A model generated the notes under the pieces. That model searched no databases. It was not told the DNA's origin and was given only the letters and a program-made list of their open reading frames with translations. Positions 17,543 through 26,909 of a stretch of 64,000 bases of DNA are shown here, piece by piece. Source of the stretch: Paracoccus yeei ATCC BAA-599 (lineage in GTDB: Bacteria; Pseudomonadota; Alphaproteobacteria; Rhodobacterales; Rhodobacteraceae); assembly GCF_000622145.1 (NCBI RefSeq), contig NZ_JHWH01000010.1:136310-200309 (forward strand). The letters are read 5' to 3'. Both the position numbers and the translations under genes were made by a program. The stretch's first letter is position 1, and every line of letters begins with the position of its first letter.

Positions 17543-18607
17543 ATGGCACCGACCTTTCTGGGGATCGAAAGCAGTTGCGACGACACCGCCGCCGCCGTCG
17601 TGCGGGGCGACGGGACGATCCTGTCCTCGGTCGTCGCGGGCCAGACGGCGCTGCACGCCGATTTCGGCGGCGTGGTACCGGAAATCGCCGCCCGCGCCCA
17701 TGCCGAAAAGCTGGACCTTTGCGTCGAGCAGGCGCTGGAGCAGGCGGGCGTGACGCTGGACGCGCTGGACGGCATCGCCGTGACGGCGGGGCCGGGGCTG
17801 ATCGGCGGCGTCCTGTCCGGGGTGATGCTGGCCAAGGGGCTCGCCGCCGGATCGGGCCTGCCGCTGGTCGGCGTGAACCACCTGGCGGGCCACGCGCTGA
17901 CGCCGCGCCTGACGGACGGCGTGGGCTTTCCCTATCTGATGCTGCTGGTCTCGGGCGGGCATTGCCAGTTCCTGCTGGTCCGGGGGGCGCAGGATTTCAC
18001 CCGGCTGGGCGGCACCATCGACGACGCCCCGGGCGAGGCCTTCGACAAGGTCGCGAAGCTTCTGGGCCTGCCCCAGCCCGGCGGCCCCTCGGTCGAGGCG
18101 GCGGCGCAGGGCGGCGATGCGCGGCGCTTTGCCTTTCCGCGCCCGCTGCTGGACCGGCCGGGCTGCGACCTGAGCTTTTCCGGCCTCAAGACGGCGGTGC
18201 TGCGCCAGCGCGACGCGCTGGCGGCGGCGCAGGGCGGCCTGCACGAACAGGACCGCCGCGACATCTGCGCGGGCTTTCAGGCGGCGGTGGCCGAGGTGCT
18301 GGCCGAAAAGACCCGCCGCGCGCTGGAGCAGACCCAGGTTCCCGTGCTGGCCGTCGCGGGCGGGGTCGCGGCGAACCAGACCCTGCGGAGCGCGCTGATG
18401 GCGGTGGCCGAGGCGGCGGGCGCGCGGTTCCTGGCGCCGCCGCTGCGGCTGTGCACCGACAATGCCGCGATGATCGCCTGGGCCGGGATCGAGGCGTTCC
18501 GCGCCGGTCAGCGCGACGGCATGGACCTAGCCGCCCGCCCGCGCTGGCCCCTGGACAGCGCCGCCGCGCCGATGCTGGGCACCGGCAAGCGCGGGGCCAA
18601 GGCATGA
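17543..18607 (+). CDS. tsaD: tRNA N6-threonylcarbamoyladenosine transferase
   Basis: A 354-residue TsaD, which transfers threonylcarbamoyl from the TsaC product to A37 of ANN-decoding tRNAs. It starts [16 protein letters not shown] and has the metal-binding HLAGH motif in [10 protein letters not shown], then [10 protein letters not shown] and the C-terminal VAGGVAANQ and [10 protein letters not shown] blocks. Length is standard. It is the first gene of a chain with overlapping ends: tsaD/gpsA share four bases (ATGA). It is divergent from hemD. Confidence 0.97.
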   Translation: MAPTFLGIESSCDDTAAAVVRGDGTILSSVVAGQTALHADFGGVVPEIAARAHAEKLDLCVEQALEQAGVTLDALDGIAVTAGPGLIGGVLSGVMLAKGLAAGSGLPLVGVNHLAGHALTPRLTDGVGFPYLMLLVSGGHCQFLLVRGAQDFTRLGGTIDDAPGEAFDKVAKLLGLPQPGGPSVEAAAQGGDARRFAFPRPLLDRPGCDLSFSGLKTAVLRQRDALAAAQGGLHEQDRRDICAGFQAAVAEVLAEKTRRALEQTQVPVLAVAGGVAANQTLRSALMAVAEAAGARFLAPPLRLCTDNAAMIAWAGIEAFRAGQRDGMDLAARPRWPLDSAAAPMLGTGKRGAKA

Positions 18608-19551
18608 GCGGCGGCGTCGCCATCATCGGCGCGGGCGCCTTCGGCACCGCCCTGGCCGTGGCGCTGGCCGCGCGCGGGCCGGTCACGCTGTGGGGCCGCG
18701 ACGTGGCCTGGACTGGACGCGAGAACCCGCGCCTGCCCGGCATCGCCCTGCCCGACCCGCTGACCCTGACCGACCGGATCGGGGACTGCACCGCCGACAC
18801 CCTGCTGCTGGCGCTGCCGGCACAGGTGCTGGGCGGCTTTCTGGCCGAACACGCCCCGCTGCTGGATGGCCGCAACCTGGTCAGCTGCGCCAAGGGCATC
18901 GACCTGTCGACGCTGCAAGGCCCCTCGGCGCTGATCCGCGCGGCCTGCCCGCGCGCCACGGTCGCGGTGCTGACCGGCCCGGGCTTTGCCGCCGATATCG
19001 CCCGCGGCCTGCCAACCGCCCTGGCCCTGGCCTGCGCGGACGCCGAGGCGGCGCAGGCGCTGCAGGCGCGGCTCTCGACCGGGACGCTGCGGCTTTACCG
19101 CACCACCGATGTCGCGGGCGCCGAACTGGGCGGGGCGCTGAAGAACGTGATCGCCATCGCGGCGGGCGTGGCCATCGGCGCAGGCTACGGCGACAGCGCG
19201 CGCGCCAGCGTCATCACCCGCGGCTTTGCCGAGATGGCGCGGCTGGCCGCCGCCCTGGGCGCGCGGCCCGAAACGCTGACCGGCCTCTCGGGTCTGGGCG
19301 ACCTGGTGCTGACCTGCACCTCGCAGCAGTCGCGCAACTTCCGCTATGGCCTGGCCCTGGGCGCAGGCCGCGATTTCGGCGCCGGCACCACGGTCGAGGG
19401 CGCGGCCACCGCCCGCGCCGTCGCGGCCCTTGCGCCCCGCCTGGGGATCGAGCTGCCCCTGTCGCGCCTGGTCGCGGGCCTTGCCGAGGGGCGCATCGCC
19501 GTGGAACATGCGCCCGACATCCTGTTGAACCGCCCCCTGAAGGAGGAATGA
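18604..19551 (+). CDS. gpsA: NAD(P)+-dependent glycerol-3-phosphate dehydrogenase
   Basis: A 315-residue GpsA, making sn-glycerol-3-phosphate from dihydroxyacetone phosphate for phospholipid synthesis. The nucleotide-binding loop is [13 protein letters not shown] near residue 9, the substrate region is [16 protein letters not shown], and the catalytic lysine lies in [13 protein letters not shown]; the C-terminal domain has [19 protein letters not shown]. The start overlaps the tsaD stop (ATGA). It pairs with tsaD in many alphaproteobacteria. Confidence 0.97.
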   Translation: MSGGVAIIGAGAFGTALAVALAARGPVTLWGRDVAWTGRENPRLPGIALPDPLTLTDRIGDCTADTLLLALPAQVLGGFLAEHAPLLDGRNLVSCAKGIDLSTLQGPSALIRAACPRATVAVLTGPGFAADIARGLPTALALACADAEAAQALQARLSTGTLRLYRTTDVAGAELGGALKNVIAIAAGVAIGAGYGDSARASVITRGFAEMARLAAALGARPETLTGLSGLGDLVLTCTSQQSRNFRYGLALGAGRDFGAGTTVEGAATARAVAALAPRLGIELPLSRLVAGLAEGRIAVEHAPDILLNRPLKEE

Positions 19552-19823
19552 TGCCCCTGTTCGCCGTGATCTGCCGCGACAAGCCCGACCACCTGCAAAC
19601 CCGGATGGACACGCGCGAGCGCCATCTGGCCTATGTCGGCGAAAACCCCGGCGTCCTGCTGGCCGGCCCCTTCCTTGAGGACGGCCAGCCCTGCGGCTCG
19701 CTGCTGATCGTCGAAGGCGACAGCCTGGGCGCGGTCGCCGACTGGGCGGCGCAGGATCCCTATGCGCAGGCGGGCCTGTTCGCCTCGGTCGAGGTCAGCG
19801 AATGGCGCAAGGTGATCGGCTGA
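19551..19823 (+). CDS. YciI-like protein
   Basis: A 90-residue ferredoxin-like protein of the YciI family. The conserved histidine is in RERHLAYVG, the AGPF block follows, and the DPY aspartate is in AAQDPYAQAGLF; both residues line the presumed active site. The biochemical role of the family is unsettled. Two adjacent ATGs exist; the second is favoured by the distance from AGGAGGA. It sits between gpsA and the EVE gene with overlaps at both ends, so it is co-translated with a tRNA-modification/phospholipid gene set. Confidence 0.85.
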   Translation: MPLFAVICRDKPDHLQTRMDTRERHLAYVGENPGVLLAGPFLEDGQPCGSLLIVEGDSLGAVADWAAQDPYAQAGLFASVEVSEWRKVIG

Positions 19824-20248
19824 TGGCCTTCTGGCTTTTCAAATCCGAACCCGACGTGTTCAGCTTCGACGACCTGATCGCCAGGGGCGCGACGGGCGAG
19901 CAATGGGACGGCGTGCGCAACTATCAGGCCCGCAACAACATGCGCGCCATGAAAAAGGGCGAGCGCGGCTTCTTCTATCACTCGAACATCGGCAAGGCGG
20001 TCGTCGGCATCTGCGAGGTCGTGGCCGAGGCGCACCCGGATTCGACCGCCCAGGACCCGAAATGGGAATGCGTCGATGTCCGCGCCGTGGCCCGGCTGAA
20101 CCGGCCCGTCACGCTGGACGAGGCCAAGGCCGAGCCCCGGCTGGCCGGCATGGTCCTGGTCAACAACTCGCGCCTGTCCGTGCAGCCGGTGTCCGACGCC
20201 GAATGGCAGGTCATCCTGGACCTGGGACAAGGCACCCAAACGCTCTAG
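19823..20248 (+). CDS. EVE-domain protein
   Basis: A 141-residue single EVE (PUA-like) domain. It opens WLFKSEPDVFSFDDL and has the family blocks WDGVRNYQARNNMR and GFFYHSN, plus VVGICEVV and the C-terminal MVLVNNSRLSVQPV. EVE domains are structural relatives of YTH and PUA folds that recognise modified bases in DNA or RNA. The start overlaps the stop of the YciI-like gene (TGATG). Its target is unknown; the neighbourhood (tsaD) is housekeeping rather than defence. Confidence 0.92.
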   Translation: MAFWLFKSEPDVFSFDDLIARGATGEQWDGVRNYQARNNMRAMKKGERGFFYHSNIGKAVVGICEVVAEAHPDSTAQDPKWECVDVRAVARLNRPVTLDEAKAEPRLAGMVLVNNSRLSVQPVSDAEWQVILDLGQGTQTL

Positions 20249-20292
20249 GCAATCCGGCGGGCCCCGCGCCCCCGGTCCCCAAGGGAGGAAAC

Positions 20293-22089
20293 ATGGCACG
20301 CGGCCCCACCATCACCGCCGACCGGCCCACCACGAAACGCATCGGCGCGCTGCGCGCCCTCTGGCCCTTCCTGCGGCCCTATCGCGGCCTCTTGGGCGCG
20401 GCGGTCGTCGCGCTTGTCATCACCGCCGGGATCAGCCTGATCCTGCCGCTGGCCGTGCGCCGCGTGGTGGACGGGTTCGACGCGGGCGCCCATCTGCTGG
20501 ACCAGTATTTCGGCGCGGCGCTGGCGATCGTCGCCCTGCTCGCGCTGGGGACAGGCGCGCGCTATTACCTGGTCACGCGGCTGGGCGAACGGGTCGTGGC
20601 CGACCTGCGCCAGGCGGTCTTCGACCGCGTCATCACGCTAAGCCCGGCATTCTACGAACGCGTGCTGACCGGGGAAATCATCAGCCGCATCACCACCGAC
20701 ACCACGCTGATCCAGTCGGTCATCGGATCAAGCGTGTCCATCGCGCTGCGCAACCTGTTGATCCTGATCGGCGGCATGGCGATGCTGATCTGGACCTCGG
20801 TCAAGCTGTCGATGCTGGTCCTGGCCCTGGTGCCGCTGGTCGTGGTGCCGATCATCGTGCTGGGCCGCCGGCTGCGGGCGCTGTCGCGCGAGAACCAGGA
20901 GTGGATCGCCCAAAGCGCCGGCGCAGCCTCGGAAAGCCTGCTTGCGGCGCAGACGGTGCAGGCCTTCACCCATGAAGGCCCGACCCGCGCGCGCTTCCGC
21001 GAGGTGACGGAACGCTCCTACGGGGCGGCCCTGGGCCGGGTCAGGACGCGCACGATCATGACGGTGATCGTGATCTTCCTGATCTTTTCGGGCGTCCTGG
21101 GCGTCCTGTGGGTCGGCGCGCGCGACGTGCGCACGGATGTCATGACGGCGGGCCAGCTGGTGCAATTCGTGATCTATGCCGTGCTGGTCGCCGGGGCGGT
21201 CGGCGCGCTGTCGGAAATCTGGGGCGAGCTTCAGCGCGCCGCCGGGGCCACCGAGCGGCTGACCGAACTGCTGAGCGCGCAGGACACGCTGACCGATCCC
21301 CCGAACCCCGTTCCCCTGCCCCGTCCTGTGCAGGGCCGCATCGGCTTTCGCGACGTGACCTTCCATTACCCGTCGCGGCCCGATGTCTCGGCGCTGGAAG
21401 GGATCACGCTGGACATCGCCCCGGGCGAGACGGTGGCCCTGGTCGGCCCCTCGGGCGCGGGCAAGACCACGGTCGTCCAGCTTTTGCTGCGCTTCTGGGA
21501 CCCGGCCAGCGGACAGGTGACGATCGACGGGATCGACCTGCGGCAGATGGCGCGGGCCGACTTCCGCCAGGCCATCGCGCTGGTGCCGCAGGACCCGGTG
21601 ATCTTTTCGGGCAGCGCGCGCGACAACATCCGCTTCGGCCGCCCCGGCGCCAGCGACGCCGAGGTCGAGGCCGCCGCCCGCGCCGCCCATGCCCATGACT
21701 TCCTGTCCGCGCTGCCGCAGGGCTATGACAGCCCGGTGGGCGAACGCGGGGTGATGCTGTCGGGCGGGCAGAAGCAGCGCATCGCCATCGCCCGCGCCAT
21801 CCTGCGCGACGCGCCGATCCTGCTGCTGGACGAGGCGACCAGCGCGCTGGACGCCGAATCCGAACGGCTGGTGCAGGACGCGGTGGACGAACTGGCGCGG
21901 TCGCGCACCACGATCATCGTCGCCCACCGCCTGGCCACGGTGAAAAAGGCCGACCGGATCGTGGTCTTCGACCACGGCCGCATCCTGGCGCAGGGCCGGC
22001 ACGAGGAACTGGTGGCACAGGGCGGGCTTTACGCGCGGCTGGCGCGGCTGCAGTTCACCGAAGGCGCGGGACTGCAGGCCGCCGGCTAG
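20293..22089 (+). CDS. ABC exporter, fused membrane and ATPase domains (MsbA/LmrA type)
   Basis: A 598-residue half-transporter. Residues ~35-320 form a six-helix membrane domain (AVVALVITAGISLILPLAV, ALAIVALLALGTGARYYL and others). The ATPase follows with Walker [10 protein letters not shown], signature LSGGQKQRIAIARAI, Walker B ILLLDEAT and the switch histidine in AHRLATVKKADRI. GGGAGG lies upstream of the ATG. It probably works as a homodimer exporting a lipid or a hydrophobic molecule; the substrate is not visible. It ends four bases inside the convergent CAP-domain gene. Confidence 0.93.
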   Translation: MARGPTITADRPTTKRIGALRALWPFLRPYRGLLGAAVVALVITAGISLILPLAVRRVVDGFDAGAHLLDQYFGAALAIVALLALGTGARYYLVTRLGERVVADLRQAVFDRVITLSPAFYERVLTGEIISRITTDTTLIQSVIGSSVSIALRNLLILIGGMAMLIWTSVKLSMLVLALVPLVVVPIIVLGRRLRALSRENQEWIAQSAGAASESLLAAQTVQAFTHEGPTRARFREVTERSYGAALGRVRTRTIMTVIVIFLIFSGVLGVLWVGARDVRTDVMTAGQLVQFVIYAVLVAGAVGALSEIWGELQRAAGATERLTELLSAQDTLTDPPNPVPLPRPVQGRIGFRDVTFHYPSRPDVSALEGITLDIAPGETVALVGPSGAGKTTVVQLLLRFWDPASGQVTIDGIDLRQMARADFRQAIALVPQDPVIFSGSARDNIRFGRPGASDAEVEAAARAAHAHDFLSALPQGYDSPVGERGVMLSGGQKQRIAIARAILRDAPILLLDEATSALDAESERLVQDAVDELARSRTTIIVAHRLATVKKADRIVVFDHGRILAQGRHEELVAQGGLYARLARLQFTEGAGLQAAG

Positions 22090-22592
22090 CGCGGCGCGGC
22101 ATAGACCGCCGTCCAATAGGTGGTCCGCCCGTCCGCGCCCACCGCCCGGCCGATGCCGACATGCCGCACCTGGGCATTGGCGATATTGGCCAGATGCGGC
22201 GGGGACCGCATCCACATGGCCATCGCCTGATCCAGCCGGGCGGGTCCGGCGGCGACGTTCTCGGCGATGACGCGGGGCGCATAGCCCGCCGCCTTGGCCC
22301 GCTGCATCGGCGCGCTGCCGTTGCTGCCGGTATGGCTCAGCACCCCGCGCCGGGCCATGTCGCAGGCATGAGCGGCCGCCGCCTTGGCCAGCCGCGGATC
22401 GGGGGCGACCGCCGCCAGACCGCGCGCGCGGCGCTGCGCATTGGTCGCGGCGGCCGCGGCCTGGTTGTCGGCCGCGGTCGTCGCCGGACATGTGGCCCGC
22501 CCCTGGGCCAGGACGCCGCCGGCGGGCAGCGCAGCAAGCAGGGCGGCAAGGCCGATGGCGGCGGTTCGGGATCTGCGAAGGGACTGCGGCAT
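22086..22592 (-). CDS. secreted CAP (SCP/PR1)-domain protein
   Basis: A 168-residue protein with a signal peptide (RTAAIGLAALLAALPAGGVLA, cleavage after Ala29 likely) and a CAP domain. The four CAP cavity residues are present: His75 in AAHACDMA, His87 in LSHTGSNG, Glu111 in IAENVAAG and His133 in PPHLANI; it ends with the family strand YWTAVYAAPR. Bacterial single-domain CAP proteins are periplasmic or secreted, with unclear enzymatic function. The stop overlaps the convergent ABC exporter by four bases. Confidence 0.88.
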   Translation of the reverse strand: MPQSLRRSRTAAIGLAALLAALPAGGVLAQGRATCPATTAADNQAAAAATNAQRRARGLAAVAPDPRLAKAAAAHACDMARRGVLSHTGSNGSAPMQRAKAAGYAPRVIAENVAAGPARLDQAMAMWMRSPPHLANIANAQVRHVGIGRAVGADGRTTYWTAVYAAPR

Positions 22593-22733
22593 CCGGGTTC
22601 TCTCCTGTTCTGGCTGGCGCGGGCGGGTGGGCGGGACCGGCGTTCCGGAACGGGCCCGACAGTGTCCTTGACGGAACCGCCGATGAAGCGGAACGTTCCG
22701 CTCGGCACAATCCAGACGAGAAAGGACAGCACC

Positions 22734-23288
22734 ATGGCTTTCTGGGACTTCGTGAAGGACGCGGGCAAGTCGATCTTCGGCAACGAGGCGCAGGCCGCCC
22801 CCGCCCCCTCGGCCAAGCCGGCCCCGGCGGCCCCCGGACAGGCAGGAGCAGCCCAGGCAGGGACCGCCCAGGCCGGCGCCGACGGCGAAACCGACCGCAA
22901 GGTCGCCGCGCTCAAGGCCGAACTCAAGGAACTGGGGCTGACCGCCTCGGACGTGCACCTGACCCTGCGAGGCGGCGATACGGTCGTCATCAAGGGCCAG
23001 GCCCGCGATCAGGAAACCCTGGAAAAACTGGTGCTTGCCGTGGGCAACATCAAGGGCATCGCCCGCGTCGAACTGGCAGATGAGCCGGGCGCCCCGGCCT
23101 CGGCTCCGGCCGAACAGCCCCTGTTCCACACCGTCAAGAAAGGCGAGACCCTGTCGGCCATCGCCAAGCAGCACCTGGGCGACGCCAACCGCTATCGCGA
23201 GATCTTCGAGGCGAACAAGCCCATGCTGTCGGACCCCGACAAGATCTATCCCGGCCAGACCCTGCGCATCCCGCGCGGCCAAGCCTGA
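22734..23288 (+). CDS. BON/LysM protein, Kbp (YgaU)-like
   Basis: A 184-residue protein beginning FWDFVKDAGKSIFG, the hallmark N-terminus of the Kbp/YgaU family. After an Ala/Pro-rich linker comes a BON domain at about 54-118 (VHLTLRGGDTVVIKGQA), then a C-terminal LysM domain (HTVKKGETLSAIAKQHLGD ... IYPGQTLRIP). The E. coli homologue binds potassium in the cytoplasm. There is no signal peptide. The upstream 141 bases show no clear promoter by eye. Divergent from the CAP gene. Confidence 0.9.
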   Translation: MAFWDFVKDAGKSIFGNEAQAAPAPSAKPAPAAPGQAGAAQAGTAQAGADGETDRKVAALKAELKELGLTASDVHLTLRGGDTVVIKGQARDQETLEKLVLAVGNIKGIARVELADEPGAPASAPAEQPLFHTVKKGETLSAIAKQHLGDANRYREIFEANKPMLSDPDKIYPGQTLRIPRGQA

Positions 23289-23392
23289 CGCTGCGTTGCC
23301 CCCGCCCGGTGCGGGGGCCTCGACCCTTGCCCTGATCCCGGGTTATGAACCATCCTCATCCGCGGGAGCGCAAGAAGCAGGGAGAGGATCAG

Positions 23393-25279
23393 ATGGCCAA
23401 GTTCGCGACAGCCGCGGACCGCGACGCGGTCGAGGCGGAAATGCCCTATCGAAACAGGGATCTGCCGCAGACGGTCTATCAGATGCTCAGCCGCACCCGG
23501 GAACGGTTTCCGACGCGGCCCGCCATGGGCTTTCAGATCCTGTCCGCGCCCCGCTCGAAATCCGCGGTGCTGAACTGGAACGAACTGCACGAGCGCGTGA
23601 CCGAGGCCGCGAACCTGTTCCGCTCGCTGGGCATCGGGCCGCGGGACGTGGTGGCCTATCTGCTGCCGAACGCGCTGGAGACGCCCATCGTGCTGCTGGC
23701 CGGGGCGACGGCCGGAATCGTCAATCCGATCAACCCGCTGCTGGATGCCGAACAGATCGCCGCCATCCTGCGCGAGACCGGGGCCAAGGTCCTGGTCACG
23801 CTGAAGCCCTTTCCCAAGACCGACGTGGCGCAGCGCGCGGCGGATGCGGTCGCGCTCGCGCCGAACGTCAAGACCGTGCTGCAGGTCGATCTGCGGCCCT
23901 ATCTGTCGGGCCTCAAGCGGCTGGCGATCCCGTTCCTGCGGCCCAAGCTCGAGGTCCGCAACACCGCGAAATACCTGGATTTCGAGGCCTGCGTCTCGGC
24001 CCAGCGGCACAACCGCCTGACCTTCGACGAACCCGAAGGGGACCGCGTCTGCGCCTATTTCCACACCGGCGGCACCACCGGCACGCCCAAGGTCGCCCAG
24101 CACAAGCAGTCGGGCATGATCTACAACGGCTGGCTGGGCGCCGAGATGCTGTTCGATGAAACCGACGTGCTGATGTGCCCGCTGCCGATGTTCCACGTCT
24201 TCGCGGCCTATCCGGTGCTGATGTCCTGCCTGGCCTCGGGGGCGCAGCTGGTCATGCCGACGCCCGCCGGCTATCGCGGCGAGGGGGTGTTCGACAACTT
24301 CTGGAAGCTGATCGAGCGCTGGCAGGCGACCTTCCTGATCACCGTGCCGACTGCCATCGCCGCGCTGATGCAGCGCAAGGTGGATGCCGATGTCAGCAGC
24401 CTCAAGACCGCGATCTCGGGTTCGGCGCCCTTGCCGGTCGAGCTTTACAACCGCTTCAAGACCGCCACCGGGGTCGAGATCGCCGAGGGCTACGGGCTGA
24501 CCGAGGCGACCTGTCTCGTGTCCTGCAACCCCGTGGAAGGACTGAAGAAAGTGGGATCGGTCGGGCTGCCGCTGCCCTATAGCCACGTCCGCATCCTGTG
24601 CAAGACCCCCACGGGTTTCCGCGAATGCGCCACCGACGAGATCGGCGAGATCTGCGTCGCCTCGCCCGGGGTGTTCGAGGGCTCGACCTATACCGAGGCG
24701 GACAAGAACCACGAGCTGTTCGCCGAGGGGCGGTTCCTGCGCACGGGCGACCTGGGGCGGCTGGACGCGGACGGATATCTGTGGATCACCGGCCGGGCCA
24801 AGGACCTGATCATCCGCGGCGGCCACAACATCGACCCGGCGCTGATCGAGGACGCGCTGCTGTCGCATCCGGCCGTGGCCTTCGCCGGCGCCATCGGCCA
24901 GCCCGACAGTTTCGCGGGCGAGCTGCCCTGCGCCTATGTTGAGCTGGTGGCCGGCGCCGAGGTCACGGTCGAGGCGCTGGCCGAACACGCCCGCAGCCAT
25001 ATCCCCGAGCGTGCGGCCATACCCAAGCACATTGAAATCCTTGACGAACTGCCCAAGACGGCGGTGGGCAAGATCTTCAAGCCGGACCTGCGCAAGCGCG
25101 CCATCGCCCGCGTCTATGGCGCCGCCCTGACCCAGGCCGGGCTGGCCGTGACCGTGGCCGAGGTGGTCGACGACCGCAAGCGCGGCCTGGTCGCCCGGCT
25201 GGCCCGGACCGAGGGCGTGGACGAGGCGGCCGTGGCCACCTGCCTGGGCCAGTTCGCCGGTCCCTGGGAGTGGGCCTGA
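23393..25279 (+). CDS. acyl-CoA synthetase (AMP-forming)
   Basis: A 628-residue adenylate-forming ligase, activating a carboxylic (probably fatty or aromatic) acid to its CoA ester. The P-loop is HTGGTTGTPK near residue 225, followed by EGYGLTEAT, then RTGDLGRLDADGYLWITGR and the catalytic C-terminal lysine in LPKTAVGKIFKPDLR. GGGAGAGG precedes the chosen start MAKFATAADR; an earlier in-frame ATG lacks a good site. Nothing nearby fixes the acid. It is monocistronic, followed by an elaborate hairpin/iteron region. Confidence 0.93.
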   Translation: MAKFATAADRDAVEAEMPYRNRDLPQTVYQMLSRTRERFPTRPAMGFQILSAPRSKSAVLNWNELHERVTEAANLFRSLGIGPRDVVAYLLPNALETPIVLLAGATAGIVNPINPLLDAEQIAAILRETGAKVLVTLKPFPKTDVAQRAADAVALAPNVKTVLQVDLRPYLSGLKRLAIPFLRPKLEVRNTAKYLDFEACVSAQRHNRLTFDEPEGDRVCAYFHTGGTTGTPKVAQHKQSGMIYNGWLGAEMLFDETDVLMCPLPMFHVFAAYPVLMSCLASGAQLVMPTPAGYRGEGVFDNFWKLIERWQATFLITVPTAIAALMQRKVDADVSSLKTAISGSAPLPVELYNRFKTATGVEIAEGYGLTEATCLVSCNPVEGLKKVGSVGLPLPYSHVRILCKTPTGFRECATDEIGEICVASPGVFEGSTYTEADKNHELFAEGRFLRTGDLGRLDADGYLWITGRAKDLIIRGGHNIDPALIEDALLSHPAVAFAGAIGQPDSFAGELPCAYVELVAGAEVTVEALAEHARSHIPERAAIPKHIEILDELPKTAVGKIFKPDLRKRAIARVYGAALTQAGLAVTVAEVVDDRKRGLVARLARTEGVDEAAVATCLGQFAGPWEWA

Positions 25280-25296
25280 GCGCCGCGCAACGGCAG

Positions 25297-25352
25297 CGCG
25301 CGGTGCATGACGCAAATCGTTGATTTTCAACGAACAGGCAATGCACCGCGCG
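25297..25352. terminator. nested hairpin downstream of the acyl-CoA synthetase
   Basis: CGCGCGGTGCAT (25297-25308) pairs perfectly over 12 bp with ATGCACCGCGCG (25341-25352). The loop holds a second perfect hairpin, CGTTGA-TTT-TCAACG (25318-25332). It starts 17 bases after the stop and may terminate the transcript or bind protein; there is no T-run after the outer stem. Confidence 0.5.
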
Positions 25353-25380
25353 TACACTGCCCGTACACCGGGCATGCACC
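25337..25380 (-). repeat. four tandem 11-bp iterons (GGTGYAYGNNC type)
   Basis: Read on the minus strand the segment is four consecutive 11-mers: GGTGCATGCCC, GGTGTACGGGC, AGTGTACGCGC, GGTGCATTGCC. An inverted further unit is part of the hairpin arm at 25297-25308. A 16-base core (GTGTACGCGCGGTGCA) is shared with the array at 63740-63772. The rest of the gap up to the next gene (25386-25504) shows nothing else. Confidence 0.6.
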
Positions 25381-25504
25381 GCGCGTCGGACCGCCGGGCT
25401 GCGTCCGCAAGGCTTGACCTTGGCGCCGGCTTGAGGCCCTAAAGGGCCGGCACCCGCTGCGGTTGTTGCCGGCGGCCGGGCGCAGCACGCTGAAAGGAGC
25501 CGCC

Positions 25505-26578
25505 ATGAACCAGCCTCCGCACCCGGACCACGGATGGTCGCGCGGCATCACCGTCGTCGAGAACGCCGTCATCGTCCCGCCGCGCAGCTTTGGCGAGCAT
25601 CCGGTCTGCGGCGTCTGGGGCCCCGACGGCGACGTGCCCGAGGCGGCGCATTGGCGCGACGAAAAGCGCGTGCCCCGGCCCCTGGCCGAGCCGCCCGAGC
25701 CCGCCGCCCGGCTTTCCGGCACGCATCTGTTCGGCGGCTTCCTGTTCGGCCATTTCGGCCATTTCGTCGTCGAATCGCTGGCGCGGCTGTGGCTGACCTC
25801 GGAACCCGCGCAGGGCTGGCTGTTCCTGCCGCGCCGCGTCCACATCAAGGGCGTGCAAAGGCTGCACCGCCCGTTCTTCAACCTGCTGGCGCCCGAGATG
25901 CCGGTCAGCCTGCTGCGCGAGCCGGTCGCGGTCGAGCGGCTGGTGATCCCCGGCCAGGGCTTCGGCCTGGGCGCCATCGCCCGCGGCACCCCCGAGTTCC
26001 GCGCCATGCTGCGGCTGCGGACGGCGCGCATCCGGTCGAACGGGCCGCGCCGGATCTATGTCTCGCGTTCCGCCCTGGGCGGGCAGGGCGGCGTCCTGAA
26101 CGAGACGGCGATCGAGCGGAACCTGGCGCGCGAGGGCTATGCGATCATGCATCCCCAGACCATGACGCTGCGCGAGCAGCTGATCTGGTACAAGTCGGCG
26201 AGCCATGTGCTGGGGCTGGACGGCTCGGCCTTTCACCTGCTGGGGCTGGTGGCGCGGCCCGAGCAGACCATCGGCATCATCCTGCGCCGCAGCACCGGCG
26301 ACTATGCCAACATCGCCGCCCAGATCGAGGGCATGCAGGGCCATCCGCCCGCCGTCATCGACGCCTTGCGGGCGAACTGGATGCCGCCGGACCGCGCCAA
26401 CCCGAACTTCCTGAGCACGGGCGAGCTGGACCACGCGGCGCTGGCCGAACGCCTGGAGGCCGGGGGCTTCATCGCCAAGGCCCAAGCGTGGCGCGCCCCG
26501 GAGGAGGCCGAGGTGGAAGAGGCGATCCGCGCGGTCGAGGCTGCGGGTGAGCAGCCACTGGTGCGGCGGGTGGTGTGA
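25505..26578 (+). CDS. glycosyltransferase family 61-like (DUF563) protein
   Basis: A 357-residue protein of the DUF563/GT61 type, as found in Rhodobacteraceae polysaccharide or surface-glycan loci. Recognisable blocks are LFGHFGHFVVESLARLW near residue 83, RRIYVSRSALGG, LAREGYAIMHPQTMTLREQL and HVLGLDGSAFHLLGL, the last typical of the nucleotide-sugar-binding half. GAAAGGAG lies 5 bases before the ATG. There is no signal peptide. It stands alone without other glycan genes, so the acceptor and sugar are unknown. Confidence 0.72.
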   Translation: MNQPPHPDHGWSRGITVVENAVIVPPRSFGEHPVCGVWGPDGDVPEAAHWRDEKRVPRPLAEPPEPAARLSGTHLFGGFLFGHFGHFVVESLARLWLTSEPAQGWLFLPRRVHIKGVQRLHRPFFNLLAPEMPVSLLREPVAVERLVIPGQGFGLGAIARGTPEFRAMLRLRTARIRSNGPRRIYVSRSALGGQGGVLNETAIERNLAREGYAIMHPQTMTLREQLIWYKSASHVLGLDGSAFHLLGLVARPEQTIGIILRRSTGDYANIAAQIEGMQGHPPAVIDALRANWMPPDRANPNFLSTGELDHAALAERLEAGGFIAKAQAWRAPEEAEVEEAIRAVEAAGEQPLVRRVV

Positions 26579-26585
26579 GAGGGGG

Positions 26586-26909
26586 TCAGCGGCGGGCTGC
26601 GGCCATGATGCCCGCGGCGATATAGGCCTTGGAATAGACGCCGGTGACCTCGTGGATGATGCCAAGTTCAGCCAGCTTGGCCAGCAGCTGGCGCGCGCAC
26701 GTGTCGCTGATTTCTTGGCGCTCTGCCACCGGCCTGGGAATGACCACCGGATTTTCGAACAGCATCGAGACGACGCCGACGGCATTGCCGCTTTTGATCG
26801 CGGTGACGCGGTCGCAGTATTCGACCTTGAGCGCGATCATCCGGTCGATGGTGGCGATGGTCTGTGTCGTATCGCAAGATATGCCTGACGTTGGAACCGG
26901 GCGCTCACT
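26586..26909 (-). pseudogene. truncated Fic-family protein, C-terminal remnant
   Basis: About 107 codons remain, ending AAGIMAAARR. The part from DTTQTIATIDRMIALKVEY through SMLFENPVVIPRPVAERQE to LAKLAELGIIHEVTGVYSKA matches the C-terminal helical linker and winged helix of Fic/DOC proteins. The AMP-transferase core and its HxFxxGNG motif are missing. An in-frame stop closes the frame at 26910-26912, within the palindromic repeat. So it is a 3' remnant cut off at that repeat. An ATG at 26840 could start an 84-residue winged-helix protein, but translation is unsupported. Confidence 0.65.

Noticed and set aside
20728..22710. A 660-codon antisense frame over the ABC exporter and part of the CAP gene
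   Set aside because: Low-complexity Arg/Ala/Gly composition typical of a shadow frame; the sense strand encodes a complete ABC exporter.
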